A stretch of DNA of 64,000 nucleotides, from positions 27,556 to 91,555 of the forward strand of contig AYSC01000016.1 in the NCBI GenBank assembly GCA_000503195.1, in the 5' to 3' direction. The notes below the pieces were generated by a model, which saw nothing but the letters and a program-made list of their open reading frames with translations, was not told the origin of the DNA and ran no database searches. Shown piece after piece: positions 16,671-25,974 of the stretch. This DNA is from Blastomonas sp. CACIA14H2 (GTDB taxonomy: Bacteria; Pseudomonadota; Alphaproteobacteria; Sphingomonadales; Sphingomonadaceae). The stretch's first letter is position 1, and each line of letters starts with the position of its first letter. A program made the position numbers and the translations under genes.

Positions 16671-17396
16671 TTACTCCGTGATCGCGGCGGCTTCGACCTC
16701 GGCGACAGCAGCCGATGCTCCGCCACGGCCCAGCAGGTCGGCAACCTTCTTGCCACGACGCGCTGCCACCGACTTGGGGCTGGTCTGTTCGCCGAGCGCC
16801 TCGAAGGTCGCGCGGATCATGTTATAGGGGTTCGAGGTGCCGTTGGACTTGGTCACAACGTCGGCCACGCCCAGGCTTTCGAACACGGCGCGCATCGGAC
16901 CACCGGCGATGATGCCGGTACCCTGGGGCGCGCTGCGCAGCGTCACCTTGCCCGCACCGAAATGGCCCTTGCCGTCATGGTGCAGCGTGCGGCCTTCCTT
17001 GAGCGGAACGCGGATCATCTTCTTCTTGGCCGCAGCGGTCGCCTTGCTGATGGCTTCAGGCACTTCGCGCGCCTTGCCATGGCCGAAGCCCGCACGACCC
17101 TGACCGTCACCGACCACGACCAGCGCCGCGAAACCGAAGCGCTTGCCGCCCTTCACGGTCTTCGAGACGCGGTTGATGTGGACGAGCTTCTCGATCAGCT
17201 CCTCGCCCTGCTCTTCGTCGCGCTTGTTGCGATCGTCACGGCGGCCGCCACGGCCACCGCGTTCGCCGCCACGGTCATTGCCACCGCGGCCACGGCCACG
17301 GCCACCACGGCCCTGGCGTTCGTGCTGCGGCTGGGCGCCGCCCTCGGCGCTCTGGTTGTCGCCAGCTTCCGAGCTCATCAGTTCATCAGCCATCAT
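16671..17396 (-). CDS. rpsE: 30S ribosomal protein S5 with Arg/Gly-rich N-terminal extension
   Basis: A 241-residue S5 (240 from the second ATG), against 167 in E. coli. The conserved core starts near residue 61 ([20 protein letters not shown]), with [14 protein letters not shown] and the C-terminal [14 protein letters not shown]. The first 60 residues are an extension containing an acidic start and an RGG-like run between about residues 29 and 57. Core S5 acts in decoding fidelity and mRNA unwinding; the extension could bind RNA or be modified. The start overlaps the rplR stop by one base. Confidence 0.96.
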   Translation of the reverse strand: MMADELMSSEAGDNQSAEGGAQPQHERQGRGGRGRGRGGNDRGGERGGRGGRRDDRNKRDEEQGEELIEKLVHINRVSKTVKGGKRFGFAALVVVGDGQGRAGFGHGKAREVPEAISKATAAAKKKMIRVPLKEGRTLHHDGKGHFGAGKVTLRSAPQGTGIIAGGPMRAVFESLGVADVVTKSNGTSNPYNMIRATFEALGEQTSPKSVAARRGKKVADLLGRGGASAAVAEVEAAAITE

Positions 17397-17746
17397 TAAA
17401 ACTCCAGTCCGCCTTCGCGAGCGGCATCAGCCAGGGCCTTGACCCGGCCATGAAAAATGAAACCGCCACGGTCGAAGACAACGGTGGTGACACCGGCCTG
17501 CTTGCCGGCTTCCGCAATCTGCTTGCCCACGGCAATCGCATCTGCAACGGTCGCGCCGGTGCTCTTGCTGCCCTTGGTCAGCGTCGAAGCGGCTGCCAGA
17601 GTCTTGCCAGCCTCATCATCGATGATCTGCGCATAGATGTGCTTGCCGGTGCGGTGCACCGAAAGACGGGGACGTCCGCCTGCCCGCTTGCGCAGCGAAG
17701 TGCGCACGCGCTGACGGCGACGATCGAACAAAGAGAGCTTCGCCAT
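17396..17746 (-). CDS. rplR: 50S ribosomal protein L18
   Basis: A 116-residue 5S rRNA-binding protein. It starts [18 protein letters not shown] and contains [20 protein letters not shown] and [24 protein letters not shown], which are characteristic of L18. It lies between rplF and rpsE in the standard order, with a 1-base overlap to rpsE. Confidence 0.98.
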   Translation of the reverse strand: MAKLSLFDRRRQRVRTSLRKRAGGRPRLSVHRTGKHIYAQIIDDEAGKTLAAASTLTKGSKSTGATVADAIAVGKQIAEAGKQAGVTTVVFDRGGFIFHGRVKALADAAREGGLEF

Positions 17747-17749
17747 GGC

Positions 17750-18283
17750 TTACTTCTTCTTCCCTTCCTTGCGGAAGATAAACTCGCCCGCATATTTGAT
17801 ACCCTTGCCCTTGTAGGGCTCCGGCTTGCGCCAGCGACGGATCTCGGCCGCCACCTGGCCCACCTTCTGGCGATCGCTGCCCGAAATGTGGATGGTGGTC
17901 TGGTCCGGGGTCTTGATGTCGATGCCATCGGGGATGGCGAAATCGACGTCATGGCTGTAGCCGAGCTGCAGCTTGAGGTTGCTGCCCTGCACGTTGGCAC
18001 GATAGCCGACGCCGGTGATGTTCAGCGTCTTGGTGAACCCTTCGGTCACGCCGACCACCAGGTTCTGCACCAGCGTGCGCTGCATGCCCCAGAACGCGCG
18101 AGCGCGACGGGTGCCGTTGGCCGGCTTCACCGACAGCTCACCATCGGTGAGGTCATAGGTGATGTCGGGAACGGTCGGCATCGACAGTTCGCCCTTGGGG
18201 CCCTTCATGGTGATGACACCATCGCCCATGGTGGCGGTGACGCCTGCGGGAATTGCCACAGGCTTTTTACCAATGCGGCTCAT
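17750..18283 (-). CDS. rplF: 50S ribosomal protein L6
   Basis: A 177-residue protein from ATG 18283, starting MSRIGKKPVAIP. It has two L6 domains and the C-terminal signature PEPYKGKGIKYAGEFI. The longer frame upstream lies inside rpsH and was rejected. L6 sits near the GTPase centre and sarcin-ricin loop. Confidence 0.98.
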   Translation of the reverse strand: MSRIGKKPVAIPAGVTATMGDGVITMKGPKGELSMPTVPDITYDLTDGELSVKPANGTRRARAFWGMQRTLVQNLVVGVTEGFTKTLNITGVGYRANVQGSNLKLQLGYSHDVDFAIPDGIDIKTPDQTTIHISGSDRQKVGQVAAEIRRWRKPEPYKGKGIKYAGEFIFRKEGKKK

Positions 18284-18284
18284 A

Positions 18285-18680
18285 TCAGAATACCTCCGCC
18301 AGCACCTCGCCGCCGACATTCTGTTCGCGCGCTTCAGCGTCGGACAGAACACCGCGGGGGGTGGATACGATGGTGATGCCCAGGCCGTTGCGCACGATCG
18401 GCAGTTCCTTGGAACCCGAATAGACGCGGCGGCCAGGCTTGGACACGCGCGCGACATGCTTGATCGCGGGCTGGCCCTCGAAATACTTGAGCTCGATGCG
18501 CAGGCCCTTGTGGCGGCCCAGCAGCTCTTCGCTATATCCACGGATATAGCCTTCGCGCTGCAGCACATCGAGAACGCGGGCGCGCAGGTTCGACGCCGGC
18601 GACATCACGCTGTCCTTCTTGGCCTGCTGGCCATTGCGGATGCGGGTGAGCATATCGCCCAGAGGATCGGTCATTGCCAT
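18285..18680 (-). CDS. rpsH: 30S ribosomal protein S8
   Basis: A 131-residue 16S rRNA-binding protein. It starts [18 protein letters not shown] and ends with the [20 protein letters not shown] signature followed by GGEVLAEVF. In E. coli S8 represses the spc operon by binding the rplE region; whether this holds here is not visible. Confidence 0.98.
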   Translation of the reverse strand: MAMTDPLGDMLTRIRNGQQAKKDSVMSPASNLRARVLDVLQREGYIRGYSEELLGRHKGLRIELKYFEGQPAIKHVARVSKPGRRVYSGSKELPIVRNGLGITIVSTPRGVLSDAEAREQNVGGEVLAEVF

Positions 18681-18692
18681 ATCATCAAATCC

Positions 18693-18998
18693 TTACCAGC
18701 TGGACTTCGTAACGCCCGGGATCAGGCCCTTGTTGGCCAGATCACGCAGCTCGATACGGCAGAGCCCGAACTTGCGGTAATAAGCACGCGGACGACCGGT
18801 GGTGTTGCAACGGTTGCGCACGCGCGTGGGGTTCGCGTTGCGGGGCAGCTCGGCCATCTTCAGCCGGGCGATCAGACGCTCGGTCTCATCCAGGCTCGTG
18901 TCTTCTGCCTTCGCACGGAGACGCGCATAACGGCCAGCATACTGCTTGACCATCTTCTTGCGACGCTCGTTCTTGTTGATGGAACTCAGTTTCGCCAT
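18693..18998 (-). CDS. rpsN: 30S ribosomal protein S14 (zinc-free form)
   Basis: A 101-residue long-form S14. It starts [17 protein letters not shown] and has [23 protein letters not shown] near residues 64-86. It lacks the CxxC pairs of the zinc-binding short form. It lies between rplE and rpsH. Confidence 0.98.
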   Translation of the reverse strand: MAKLSSINKNERRKKMVKQYAGRYARLRAKAEDTSLDETERLIARLKMAELPRNANPTRVRNRCNTTGRPRAYYRKFGLCRIELRDLANKGLIPGVTKSSW

Positions 18999-19040
18999 GA
19001 CTTAAGTTCTCGCCTTTCTAAAATGCGAGACGGAGGGCAA

Positions 19041-19622
19041 TCAAGCCGCCGCCTTTTCCTGGGTTTCCTCAACCGGGAACGGGAAGCCGAAGAGGCGCAG
19101 CAGTTCGCGCGCTTCATCGTCCGTCTTGGCGGTCGTGGTCACGATGATGTCCATTCCACGCACAGCGTCGATCTGATCGTAGCTGATTTCGGGGAAAATG
19201 ATCTGCTCCTTCAGGCCCATGGCATAGTTGCCACGACCGTCGAAGCTCTTGGGGTTCAGGCCACGGAAGTCGCGGATGCGCGGCATCGCGATCGTCACCA
19301 GACGATCGAGAAACTCGTACATGCGCTCCTTGCGCAGGGTCACCTTGCAGCCGATCGGCATGCCTTCGCGCAGCTTGAACTGGGCGATCGACTTGCGCGC
19401 CTTGGTGATCACGGGCTTCTGGCCGGCGATCAGCTCCATTTCGGCAGCGGCGGTGGTCACCTTCTTCTTGTCCTGGCTGCCTTCGCCGACACCCATGTTG
19501 ATGGTGATCTTTTCCAGCTTGGGAACCTGCATCGGGTTCTTGTAGCCGAACTTTTCCTGCATCGCCTTGGCGATGACGTCGTCATAGCGCTGACGCAGGC
19601 GGGGCACGTACTTATCAGCCAT
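19041..19622 (-). CDS. rplE: 50S ribosomal protein L5
   Basis: A 193-residue 5S rRNA-binding protein. It starts [17 protein letters not shown], contains the [14 protein letters not shown] motif and [19 protein letters not shown], and has an Ala-rich tail. Its start overlaps the rplX end by 8 bp, indicating translational coupling. Confidence 0.98.
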   Translation of the reverse strand: MADKYVPRLRQRYDDVIAKAMQEKFGYKNPMQVPKLEKITINMGVGEGSQDKKKVTTAAAEMELIAGQKPVITKARKSIAQFKLREGMPIGCKVTLRKERMYEFLDRLVTIAMPRIRDFRGLNPKSFDGRGNYAMGLKEQIIFPEISYDQIDAVRGMDIIVTTTAKTDDEARELLRLFGFPFPVEETQEKAAA

Positions 19623-19935
19623 CGATCTTCTCCCCGGACTTCACGGCCACGCGGACCTTCTTGCCGTCGACCGTCTCGAAGCGGACGCGCGTGGGCGCAC
19701 CGGTCTTCGGGTCGGCCACGGCGACCTTGGAAATGTGCAGCGGAGCCTCGACGCGGTCCAGGCCGCCCTGGGGGTTTGCCTGGCTCGGCTTGCGATGGCG
19801 GACCATCACGTTCAGCCCCGAAACGACGACCTTGTCGTCCTTCGGCATCACCTTGGTGACGGTGCCGTTGCGGCCCTTGTCCTTGCCGGACAGGACGACG
19901 ACCTTGTCACCCTTTTTGATCTTAGCGCTCGCCAT
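19615..19935 (-). CDS. rplX: 50S ribosomal protein L24
   Basis: A 106-residue assembly-initiator protein. [21 protein letters not shown] is the KOW motif and [19 protein letters not shown] follows. It overlaps rplE by 8 bp and follows rplN by 2 bp. Confidence 0.98.
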   Translation of the reverse strand: MASAKIKKGDKVVVLSGKDKGRNGTVTKVMPKDDKVVVSGLNVMVRHRKPSQANPQGGLDRVEAPLHISKVAVADPKTGAPTRVRFETVDGKKVRVAVKSGEKIDG

Positions 19936-19937
19936 GA

Positions 19938-20306
19938 TTACAGCACCTCCGGAGCCAGCGAGATGATCTTCATGTGCTTGCGCGCGCGCAGCTCACGGAC
20001 CACCGGGCCAAAAATACGGGTGCCGATGGGCTCATCGTTCTTGTTGATGAGCACGGCAGCGTTGCTGTCGAAGCGGATGACGCTGCCGTCGGCGCGGCGG
20101 ACGTCCTTGGCGGTGCGCACGATGACGGCGCGGTGCACGTCACCCTTCTTCACGCGGCCGCGCGGTGCGGCTTCCTTGACGGAGACGACGATGATGTCGC
20201 CCACGCCGGCGAAGCGACGCTTCGATCCGCCGAGAACCTTGATGCACTGGACGCGCTTCGCGCCACTGTTGTCAGCGACATCAAGATTGGATTGCATCTG
20301 GATCAT
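19938..20306 (-). CDS. rplN: 50S ribosomal protein L14
   Basis: A 122-residue protein. It starts [20 protein letters not shown] and contains the [20 protein letters not shown] region and the R-x-D/E-G-S-V-I-RFD segment. It is the first gene of the spc-type part and lies 56 bp after rpsQ. Confidence 0.98.
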   Translation of the reverse strand: MIQMQSNLDVADNSGAKRVQCIKVLGGSKRRFAGVGDIIVVSVKEAAPRGRVKKGDVHRAVIVRTAKDVRRADGSVIRFDSNAAVLINKNDEPIGTRIFGPVVRELRARKHMKIISLAPEVL

Positions 20307-20362
20307 GGATCCGTTTCCTTCTTGTCTGGCTTGCCGGAACCGGTCCGGCAGTTCCTAATGGC

Positions 20363-20632
20363 TTACGCTTCGCTCGAAGCTTCGGGCGCCTTGTGGGTGT
20401 TCACCCGATCCAGCACCTTCCAGGTCTTCAGCTTGGAAATCGGAGCCGTCTCCTCGATGCGGACGGTTTCGCCTTCCTTGAAGCTGTTGTTCTCGTCATG
20501 CGCGTGATACTTTTTCGAGCGACGGATGATCTTCCCGTACAGCGGGTGCTTCACCTTGCGCTCGACATTCACCACCACGGTCTTGTCGCCCTTGTCGGAG
20601 ACCACCGTTCCGGTCAGAACTCGTTTCGGCAT
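20363..20632 (-). CDS. rpsQ: 30S ribosomal protein S17
   Basis: An 89-residue protein from ATG 20632 ([20 protein letters not shown]), an OB-fold protein that binds 16S rRNA. The longer upstream start reads into rpmC and was rejected. [17 protein letters not shown] is the S17 signature. Confidence 0.97.
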   Translation of the reverse strand: MPKRVLTGTVVSDKGDKTVVVNVERKVKHPLYGKIIRRSKKYHAHDENNSFKEGETVRIEETAPISKLKTWKVLDRVNTHKAPEASSEA

Positions 20633-20642
20633 ATCGGCCTCC

Positions 20643-20849
20643 TTACTTGGCTGCAGTGCGAGCGCGCTCGCTCTGCAGGGTCTTGATGCGGGCAATCGTG
20701 CGACGCACTTCGCGGACGCGCGCGGGGCGCTCCAGCTGGTTGGTCGCGGCCTGGAAGCGCAGGTTGAACGCTTCCTTCTTCAGCGCGCCCAGTTCAGCGG
20801 TCAGCTGATCGTCGGTCTTCTGCTGAAGGTCTTCGTAAATCTTGCTCAT
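20643..20849 (-). CDS. rpmC: 50S ribosomal protein L29
   Basis: A 68-residue helical protein at the exit tunnel and trigger-factor docking site. ATG 20849 ([16 protein letters not shown]) shares its A with the rplP stop (TGATG), and GGGAGGT sits 7 bases upstream. [20 protein letters not shown] is the family signature. A GTG three bases earlier is less likely. Confidence 0.97.
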   Translation of the reverse strand: MSKIYEDLQQKTDDQLTAELGALKKEAFNLRFQAATNQLERPARVREVRRTIARIKTLQSERARTAAK

Positions 20850-21283
20850 CACTCACCTCCCAGGTGCGACGTATCGCCCAGGCGCGCCACGACCTTGGTC
20901 TTGATCGGCAGCTTCATCGCCGCACGCTCGAACGCCACGGCAGCGATCGGACCGGGGACGCCATCCAGTTCGAACAGGATGCGACCCGGCTTGACGCGGG
21001 CTGCCCAATATTCGACCGAACCCTTGCCCTTGCCCTGACGGACTTCGGCGGGCTTCTTGGTCACCGGCACGTCGGGGAACACGCGGATCCACAGGCGCCC
21101 CTGACGCTTGATGTGACGCGTGATCGCACGACGGGCGGCTTCGATCTGGCGCGCGGTGATCCGCTCGGGCTCCAGCGCCTTCAGGCCGTACGACCCGAAA
21201 TTGAGGCTCGTTCCGCCCGGCGCATTGCCGCTGATCCGGCCCTTGAAAGCCTTGCGGAACTTCATTTTCTTCGGTTGCAGCAT
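20849..21283 (-). CDS. rplP: 50S ribosomal protein L16
   Basis: A 144-residue protein near the peptidyl transferase centre. It starts [19 protein letters not shown] and contains the [20 protein letters not shown] region and [20 protein letters not shown]. It lies between rpsC and rpmC. Confidence 0.98.
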   Translation of the reverse strand: MLQPKKMKFRKAFKGRISGNAPGGTSLNFGSYGLKALEPERITARQIEAARRAITRHIKRQGRLWIRVFPDVPVTKKPAEVRQGKGKGSVEYWAARVKPGRILFELDGVPGPIAAVAFERAAMKLPIKTKVVARLGDTSHLGGE

Positions 21284-21313
21284 GATGCTCTACCTTGTCT
21301 GTCTGTTCTGGGC

Positions 21314-22012
21314 TCAGCGGGCCGGGCGGACGCCGGAAGTCTGCGCTTCCATCATCAGCCGGTCCTGCGCCATCGGATCGTGACCAAGGATTTCGCCCTT
21401 GAAGATCCAGCACTTGATGCCGATGATGCCGTACGCGGTGAGCGCTTCGGCTTCGGCATAGTCGACATTGGCACGCAGCGTGTGCAGCGGAACGCGGCCT
21501 TCGCGATACTGCTCGGTGCGGGCGATTTCGGCGCCGCCCAGACGGCCGCCGCACATCACCTTGATGCCTTCTGCGCCCAGACGCATCGCCGACTGCATCG
21601 CGCGCTTCATCGCACGACGGAAGGCAACGCGGCGGATCAGCTGGTCGGCAATGCCCTGCGCGACGAGCTTGGCGTCGATCTCGGGCTTGCGGATCTCGAC
21701 GATGTTGAGCTTGACCTCACCACCTTCGATCAGACCTTCCAGCGTCTTGCGCAGCTTCTCGATGTCCGCGCCCTTCTTGCCGATGATGACACCGGGACGG
21801 GCAGCATAGATCGAGACGCGGCACAGCTTAGCCGGGCGCTCGATGACCACCTTGGAGATCGCGGCCTGGGGCAGCGTCTTCATGATGTACTTGCGCAGCT
21901 CGATGTCTTCCTTGAGCAGACGCGCATAGTCGCGGCCTTCGGCGAACCAGCGGCTGTCCCAGGTGCGGTTGATCTGCAGACGCAGGCCAATCGGATTGCT
22001 CTTGTGACCCAT
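21314..22012 (-). CDS. rpsC: 30S ribosomal protein S3
   Basis: A 232-residue protein at the mRNA entry channel. It starts [20 protein letters not shown], has the KH-domain loop [16 protein letters not shown] and the C-terminal [20 protein letters not shown]. It begins 3 bp after rplV. Confidence 0.98.
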   Translation of the reverse strand: MGHKSNPIGLRLQINRTWDSRWFAEGRDYARLLKEDIELRKYIMKTLPQAAISKVVIERPAKLCRVSIYAARPGVIIGKKGADIEKLRKTLEGLIEGGEVKLNIVEIRKPEIDAKLVAQGIADQLIRRVAFRRAMKRAMQSAMRLGAEGIKVMCGGRLGGAEIARTEQYREGRVPLHTLRANVDYAEAEALTAYGIIGIKCWIFKGEILGHDPMAQDRLMMEAQTSGVRPAR

Positions 22013-22015
22013 GGC

Positions 22016-22393
22016 TTACGCTTCCTCTTGTTCGCGCACGACGATGCGCAGGCGGCTGAACGGCTTCACGATGCGGCTCGAACGGCCACGAGCGCGGGTC
22101 ATGAACCGCTTCATCGTGATCGCCTTGCCAACGCTCGCTTCAGCGACGACCAGCGCGTCGACATCGAGGTTGTGGTTGTTTTCCGCGTTCGCGATCGCCG
22201 AAGCGAGGACCTTGCGGGCGTCGACAGCCATGGCCTTCTTCGAGAAGGACAGGATGTTCATCGCCTCTTCGGCCTTCTTGCCACGGATCAGGGCGGCGAC
22301 GAGGTTCAGCTTCTGCGCCGAACCACGGATGGTGGTGCCGACGGCGAGCGCCTCGTTGGCGCCAACCCGGCGCGGGGATTTTGCCTTGCCCAT
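22016..22393 (-). CDS. rplV: 50S ribosomal protein L22
   Basis: A 125-residue protein whose loop lines the exit tunnel. It starts [19 protein letters not shown] and ends with [20 protein letters not shown] followed by a basic region. It overlaps rpsS by one base. No deletion in the macrolide-related loop was noticed. Confidence 0.98.
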   Translation of the reverse strand: MGKAKSPRRVGANEALAVGTTIRGSAQKLNLVAALIRGKKAEEAMNILSFSKKAMAVDARKVLASAIANAENNHNLDVDALVVAEASVGKAITMKRFMTRARGRSSRIVKPFSRLRIVVREQEEA

Positions 22394-22668
22394 TAGCGCT
22401 TGCCCTTCTTGTCAGCAGCGTGGCCAGGGAAGGTGCGGGTCGGGGCGAATTCGCCCAGCTTGTGACCCACCATGTCTTCGTTGACCGCCACGGGAATGAA
22501 TTTGTGGCCGTTGTACACGTTGAACGTCAGGCCGACGAACTGCGGCAGGATCGTCGAACGACGCGACCAGGTCTTGATCGGAGCACGGCCGCCAGCGTCC
22601 TGCGCCGCTTCTGCCTTCTTCAGCAGATACAGGTCGAAGAACGGCCCTTTTTTGATGGAGCGAGCCAT
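22393..22668 (-). CDS. rpsS: 30S ribosomal protein S19
   Basis: A 91-residue head protein that contacts tRNA and S13. It starts [20 protein letters not shown] and ends with [24 protein letters not shown], read as the family tail. It lies 3 bp after rplB. Confidence 0.98.
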   Translation of the reverse strand: MARSIKKGPFFDLYLLKKAEAAQDAGGRAPIKTWSRRSTILPQFVGLTFNVYNGHKFIPVAVNEDMVGHKLGEFAPTRTFPGHAADKKGKR

Positions 22669-22671
22669 GAC

Positions 22672-23508
22672 TTACCTCTTCTTCTTCGCGTGACGCGACC
22701 GGATGATCATCTTGTCGGTCGCCTTGTTCTTGCGGGTGCGCATGCCCTTGGTCGGCTTGCCCCACGGGGTCACCGGATGACGGCCGCCCGAGGTGCGGCC
22801 TTCACCACCACCATGCGGGTGATCGACCGGGTTCTTGGCAACACCGCGCGTCAGCGGGCGCTTGCCCATCCAGCGCTTGCGGCCGGCCTTGGCGAAATTC
22901 TGGTTGCTGTTGTCGGGGTTCGAGACCGCGCCCACGGTGCCCATGCAGGCGCCGGGGATGTAGCGCTGTTCGCCCGAGTTCAGACGGACCATCACCATGC
23001 CGCGGTCACGACCCACGACCTGTGCATAGGTGCCTGCCGAACGCGCGATCTGACCGCCCTTGCCCGGCTTCATCTCCACATTGTGGATGATGGTGCCGAC
23101 TGGCATCTGCGCCAGCTTCATGGCGTTGCCCGGCTTCACGTCGGTCTTTTCGCCGGCGATCACGGTATCGCCCACGGCCAGGCGCTGCGGCGCCAGAATA
23201 TAGGCCAGTTCACCGTCTTCGTACTTGATCAGCGCGATGAAGGCGGTGCGGTTGGGATCGTACTCGATCCGCTCCACGGTGCCGGGAACATCGAGCTTGC
23301 GACGCTTGAAGTCGACGATGCGGTAACGCTGCTTGTGGCCGCCGGCGATGCCGCGCGAGGTGACGTGACCCTTGTTGTTGCGGCCACCGGTCTTGCGCTT
23401 GCCTTCGGTCAGCGCCTTGACCGGGCCACCCTTGTACAGGTCGCTGCGGTCGACAAGGATCAGGCCGCGACGGCCCGGGCTTGTCGGATTATAGGATTTG
23501 AGTGCCAT
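22672..23508 (-). CDS. rplB: 50S ribosomal protein L2
   Basis: A 278-residue core protein needed for subunit association and peptidyl transfer. It starts [20 protein letters not shown], and the conserved [17 protein letters not shown] motif with the essential His is present near residue 225-240. It is in the standard S10-operon position after rplW. Confidence 0.98.
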   Translation of the reverse strand: MALKSYNPTSPGRRGLILVDRSDLYKGGPVKALTEGKRKTGGRNNKGHVTSRGIAGGHKQRYRIVDFKRRKLDVPGTVERIEYDPNRTAFIALIKYEDGELAYILAPQRLAVGDTVIAGEKTDVKPGNAMKLAQMPVGTIIHNVEMKPGKGGQIARSAGTYAQVVGRDRGMVMVRLNSGEQRYIPGACMGTVGAVSNPDNSNQNFAKAGRKRWMGKRPLTRGVAKNPVDHPHGGGEGRTSGGRHPVTPWGKPTKGMRTRKNKATDKMIIRSRHAKKKR

Positions 23509-23538
23509 ATCTGTATCCTGTCAGCTTGCCGACCGCGC

Positions 23539-23850
23539 TCAGACGCCGGTGGTGACGTCGATCGACTGACCTTCGGCCAGGCGAACAACGGCTTTCTTGA
23601 TGTCGTTGCGGGTATAGGGACGGCCCTTCCAGCGCTTCGTCTTGCCCTTCTGGACGAGGGTGTTCACACCCACGACCTTGACATCGAACAGCGCTTCGAC
23701 CGCAGCCTTGATCTGCGGCTTGGTGGCGTCCTGGCTGACCTTGAAGACCACCGAGTTGCTTTCGCTGAGCAGCGTCGACTTTTCGGTGATGTGCGGGGCC
23801 ACGATCACGTCATAATGACGGGTATCGATGGTGTCGGATTTCTTAGCCAT
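23539..23850 (-). CDS. rplW: 50S ribosomal protein L23
   Basis: A 103-residue exit-tunnel protein that docks trigger factor and SRP. ATG 23850 ([20 protein letters not shown]) overlaps the rplD end by 8 bp. [20 protein letters not shown] is the C-terminal signature. The longer start upstream lies within rplD. Confidence 0.97.
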   Translation of the reverse strand: MAKKSDTIDTRHYDVIVAPHITEKSTLLSESNSVVFKVSQDATKPQIKAAVEALFDVKVVGVNTLVQKGKTKRWKGRPYTRNDIKKAVVRLAEGQSIDVTTGV

Positions 23851-24469
23851 TGAACCGGGCCTCCAGCTTTTCAACAGCGGCGCGGGTCAGCACCAGCGTA
23901 TCGTGTTTCAGGATGTCATAGACATTGGCACCGACGGCGGGGAGCACGTTCAGACCGATCAGGTTGGCCGAAGCCTTCTTGAAATTGTCGTTCACGGCAT
24001 CGCCATCGATGAACAGCGCCTTCTTGCCCAGGCCGAGCTTGCCGAGCTGAGCAGCCAGCGCCTTGGTCTTGGCTTCGCCAAGATCCAGCGATTCCACGAC
24101 GATCAGGCTTTCGCTGGCGACCTTCGAGGACAGAGCCATCTTCAGGCCGAGCGCGCGGACCTTCTTGTTCAGCGAGGGGTTGAAGTCACGGACGCGGGGA
24201 CCGTGAGCCTTACCACCGCCGACGAAGATCGGGGCACGACGATCGCCGTGACGAGCGGTACCGCCGCCCTTCTGACGACCGAACTTCTTGCCGGTGCGCG
24301 CAACATCGCTGCGCTCGCGGGCCGCACGGGCGGTGCCGCGACGGTTTTCGAGCTGCCAGGTGATCACGCGGTGCAGGATGTCTGCACGCGGGGTCACGCC
24401 GAACACGTCATCGTTGAGTTCGATGTCGCCCTGGGCGGTGGCGTCGAGGGTTTGAACCTTGAGCTTCAT
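23843..24469 (-). CDS. rplD: 50S ribosomal protein L4
   Basis: A 208-residue exit-tunnel protein. [20 protein letters not shown] begins it, and [20 protein letters not shown] is the tunnel-loop region. In E. coli L4 also attenuates its own operon. The hairpins found near rpsJ and rplC here make an equivalent mechanism worth testing, but the family relation does not prove it. Confidence 0.98.
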   Translation of the reverse strand: MKLKVQTLDATAQGDIELNDDVFGVTPRADILHRVITWQLENRRGTARAARERSDVARTGKKFGRQKGGGTARHGDRRAPIFVGGGKAHGPRVRDFNPSLNKKVRALGLKMALSSKVASESLIVVESLDLGEAKTKALAAQLGKLGLGKKALFIDGDAVNDNFKKASANLIGLNVLPAVGANVYDILKHDTLVLTRAAVEKLEARFNG

Positions 24470-24475
24470 GACCGA

Positions 24476-25234
24476 TTAACCCTCCTGGCCGTCGGTTGCT
24501 TCCACGGCAGCCACGTCTTCAGCAGGCGTGTCGGCGGGAGCATTGTCGTTATTGCCCGCAGCAGAGCGGATCGCGGCGGGGTACGGAGCGTCGGCATGGC
24601 GCGGAACCTTGACGGCATCGCGAACCATCAGCCAGCCGCCCTTCGAACCGGGGACCGAACCCTTGACGAAGATCAGGCCGCGCGCTTCGTCGGTGCGGAC
24701 GACTTCAAGGTTCTGCTGGGTGCGCTGACGGTCGCCCATGTGACCGGCCATCTTCTTGTTCTTGAAGACCTTGCCCGGATCCTGACGCTGACCGGTCGAA
24801 CCATGGGCACGGTGCGAGATCGACACGCCATGCGAGGCGCGCATGCCCCCGAAGCCCCAGCGCTTCATGGCGCCGGCAAAGCCCTTGCCCTGGGTGTGGC
24901 CGGTGATGTCGACCAGCTGACCGGGGATGAAGTGGTTGGCGGAAATGGTGGCGCCCACGTCGAGGATCGCATCGTCGGCGACGCGGAACTCGGCCATCAG
25001 CATCTTGGGAGCGACTTCTGCCTTGGCAAAATGCTCGCGCTGCGGCTTGTTGACGTTCTTGGGCTTGGCCGCTCCGGCACCCAGCTGGACAGCGACATAG
25101 CCGTCACGATCCTGGTTCTTCACCGAAACCACCTGGCAATCTTCCAGCGACAGGACGGTGACGGGCACGTGCCGGCCATCTTCCTGGAACAGGCGGGTCA
25201 TCCCGACTTTTTTCGCGATCACGCCAGTGCGCAT
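24476..25234 (-). CDS. rplC: 50S ribosomal protein L3
   Basis: A 252-residue early assembly protein. ATG 25234 ([20 protein letters not shown]) is preferred over 25240 because GGGAGA is 6-8 bases away. The signature [20 protein letters not shown] is present, as is the Gln of [12 protein letters not shown] that PrmB methylates in relatives. The C-terminal 40 residues are an acidic/Ala-Asn extension ([20 protein letters not shown]), longer than in E. coli L3 (209 residues). Confidence 0.97.
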   Translation of the reverse strand: MRTGVIAKKVGMTRLFQEDGRHVPVTVLSLEDCQVVSVKNQDRDGYVAVQLGAGAAKPKNVNKPQREHFAKAEVAPKMLMAEFRVADDAILDVGATISANHFIPGQLVDITGHTQGKGFAGAMKRWGFGGMRASHGVSISHRAHGSTGQRQDPGKVFKNKKMAGHMGDRQRTQQNLEVVRTDEARGLIFVKGSVPGSKGGWLMVRDAVKVPRHADAPYPAAIRSAAGNNDNAPADTPAEDVAAVEATDGQEG

Positions 25235-25289
25235 GATCATTCTCCCAATAGAGGCCCGTCTGCGTGATTGCTCGCGGGCGTATCCAACG

Positions 25290-25318
25290 AAAAACCCCCA
25301 AGGCGTGAACCTTGAGGG
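25290..25318 (-). terminator. Terminator/attenuator between rpsJ and rplC
   Basis: On the minus strand CCCTCAAGG (25318-25310), loop TTCACG, CCTTGGGGG (25303-25295) and TTTTT (25294-25290) make a 9-bp stem with one G-U pair and a U-run. It lies within the S10-type cluster, 56 nt before rplC, so full termination would silence most ribosomal protein genes. Attenuation is the more likely role. Confidence 0.65.
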
Positions 25319-25361
25319 CCAACCCGAAATTTGATGATCACCCCGTCCGGGTTGGCTTTTT
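25319..25361. other. Second hairpin abutting the rpsJ-rplC attenuator
   Basis: CCAACCCG (25319-25326) and CGGGTTGG (25348-25355) form a perfect 8-bp stem directly before the attenuator on the minus strand. On the plus strand it is followed by CTTTTT, so it could also stop antisense transcription. Confidence 0.55.
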
Positions 25362-25439
25362 CCATATGCCCGAAGGCAGACCGGAAAAGACGGGGGACCA
25401 GAGCCGCAGCAAAGGCTGCGCGGTATCCCTTATCCCGCT

Positions 25440-25512
25440 CGTTTTCCGGCAAAAGCCGGAAACCAGGGCCGTTACGAGCCACCCTGGACCCCGGATCAAG
25501 TCCGGGGCTAAA
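25440..25512. repeat. Palindromic repeats downstream of rpsJ
   Basis: TTTTCCGGC/GCCGGAAA and CCCCGGA-TCAAG-TCCGGGG are two adjacent palindromes. The second, in the context CCCTGGACCCCGGATCAAG, matches a repeat sequence widespread between genes of sphingomonads and relatives. Both lie in the 289-bp rpsJ-rplC gap, which has no gene. Confidence 0.6.
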
Positions 25513-25523
25513 GGTAAATTGGC

Positions 25524-25835
25524 TTAAGCCAATTTAATCTCGACGTTGACGCCAGCGGCCAGTTCGAGCTTCATCAGAGCATCGACGGTGGCCGGGGTCG
25601 GCTGGACGATATCCAGCAGACGCTTGTAGGTGCGCACCTCGAACTGCTCGCGCGACTTCTTGTCGACATGCGGGCCGCGGTTCACGGTGAACTTCTCGAT
25701 GCGCGTCGGCAGCGGAATGGGACCACGGATGAGAGCGCCGGTGCGGCGGGCGGTGTCGGCGATGTCGCCGGTCGCCTGATCGAGCACGCGATGATCAAAT
25801 GCCTTGAGGCGAATACGGATATTCTGCGTTTCCAT
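25524..25835 (-). CDS. rpsJ: 30S ribosomal protein S10 / NusE
   Basis: A 103-residue protein from ATG 25835 ([20 protein letters not shown]). [20 protein letters not shown] is the S10 signature. It is also the NusE antitermination factor, partner of NusB and NusG. It is separated from tuf by 139 bp of hairpins and from rplC by 289 bp, both wider than in most S10 operons. Confidence 0.98.
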   Translation of the reverse strand: METQNIRIRLKAFDHRVLDQATGDIADTARRTGALIRGPIPLPTRIEKFTVNRGPHVDKKSREQFEVRTYKRLLDIVQPTPATVDALMKLELAAGVNVEIKLA

Positions 25836-25861
25836 TACCACTTTACCGATGCGAAAGAGCG

Positions 25862-25918
25862 AAAAACAAACCGCCCCAGAAACCCGTTGATCCCTGGTGG
25901 GACCGAACGCCGGGGCGG
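25862..25918 (-). terminator. Terminator-like leader hairpin before rpsJ
   Basis: On the minus strand CCGCCCC (25918-25912) pairs with GGGGCGG (25877-25871), followed by TTTGTTTTT. The 34-base loop contains smaller complementary tracts. It ends 27 nt before the rpsJ start, placing it in the S10 leader, a site where several bacteria use ribosomal-protein attenuation. Confidence 0.55.
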
Positions 25919-25930
25919 CCTATAAAATTT

Positions 25931-25967
25931 CCATCTCCCGGACGAATCAGATCCGTCCGGGAGATGG
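25931..25967 (-). terminator. Hairpin after tuf
   Basis: Perfect 14-base arms at 25931-25944 and 25954-25967 with a 9-base loop start 8 bases after the tuf stop. The following minus-strand bases are AAATTTTATA rather than a pure U-run. A terminator or mRNA-end stabiliser for tuf is the best guess. Confidence 0.7.
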
Positions 25968-25974
25968 CCCTATA

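Noticed and set aside
20864..22396. A 510-codon open frame opposite rplP-rpsC-rplV
   Set aside because: Crosses three ribosomal protein genes on the other strand; no domain.
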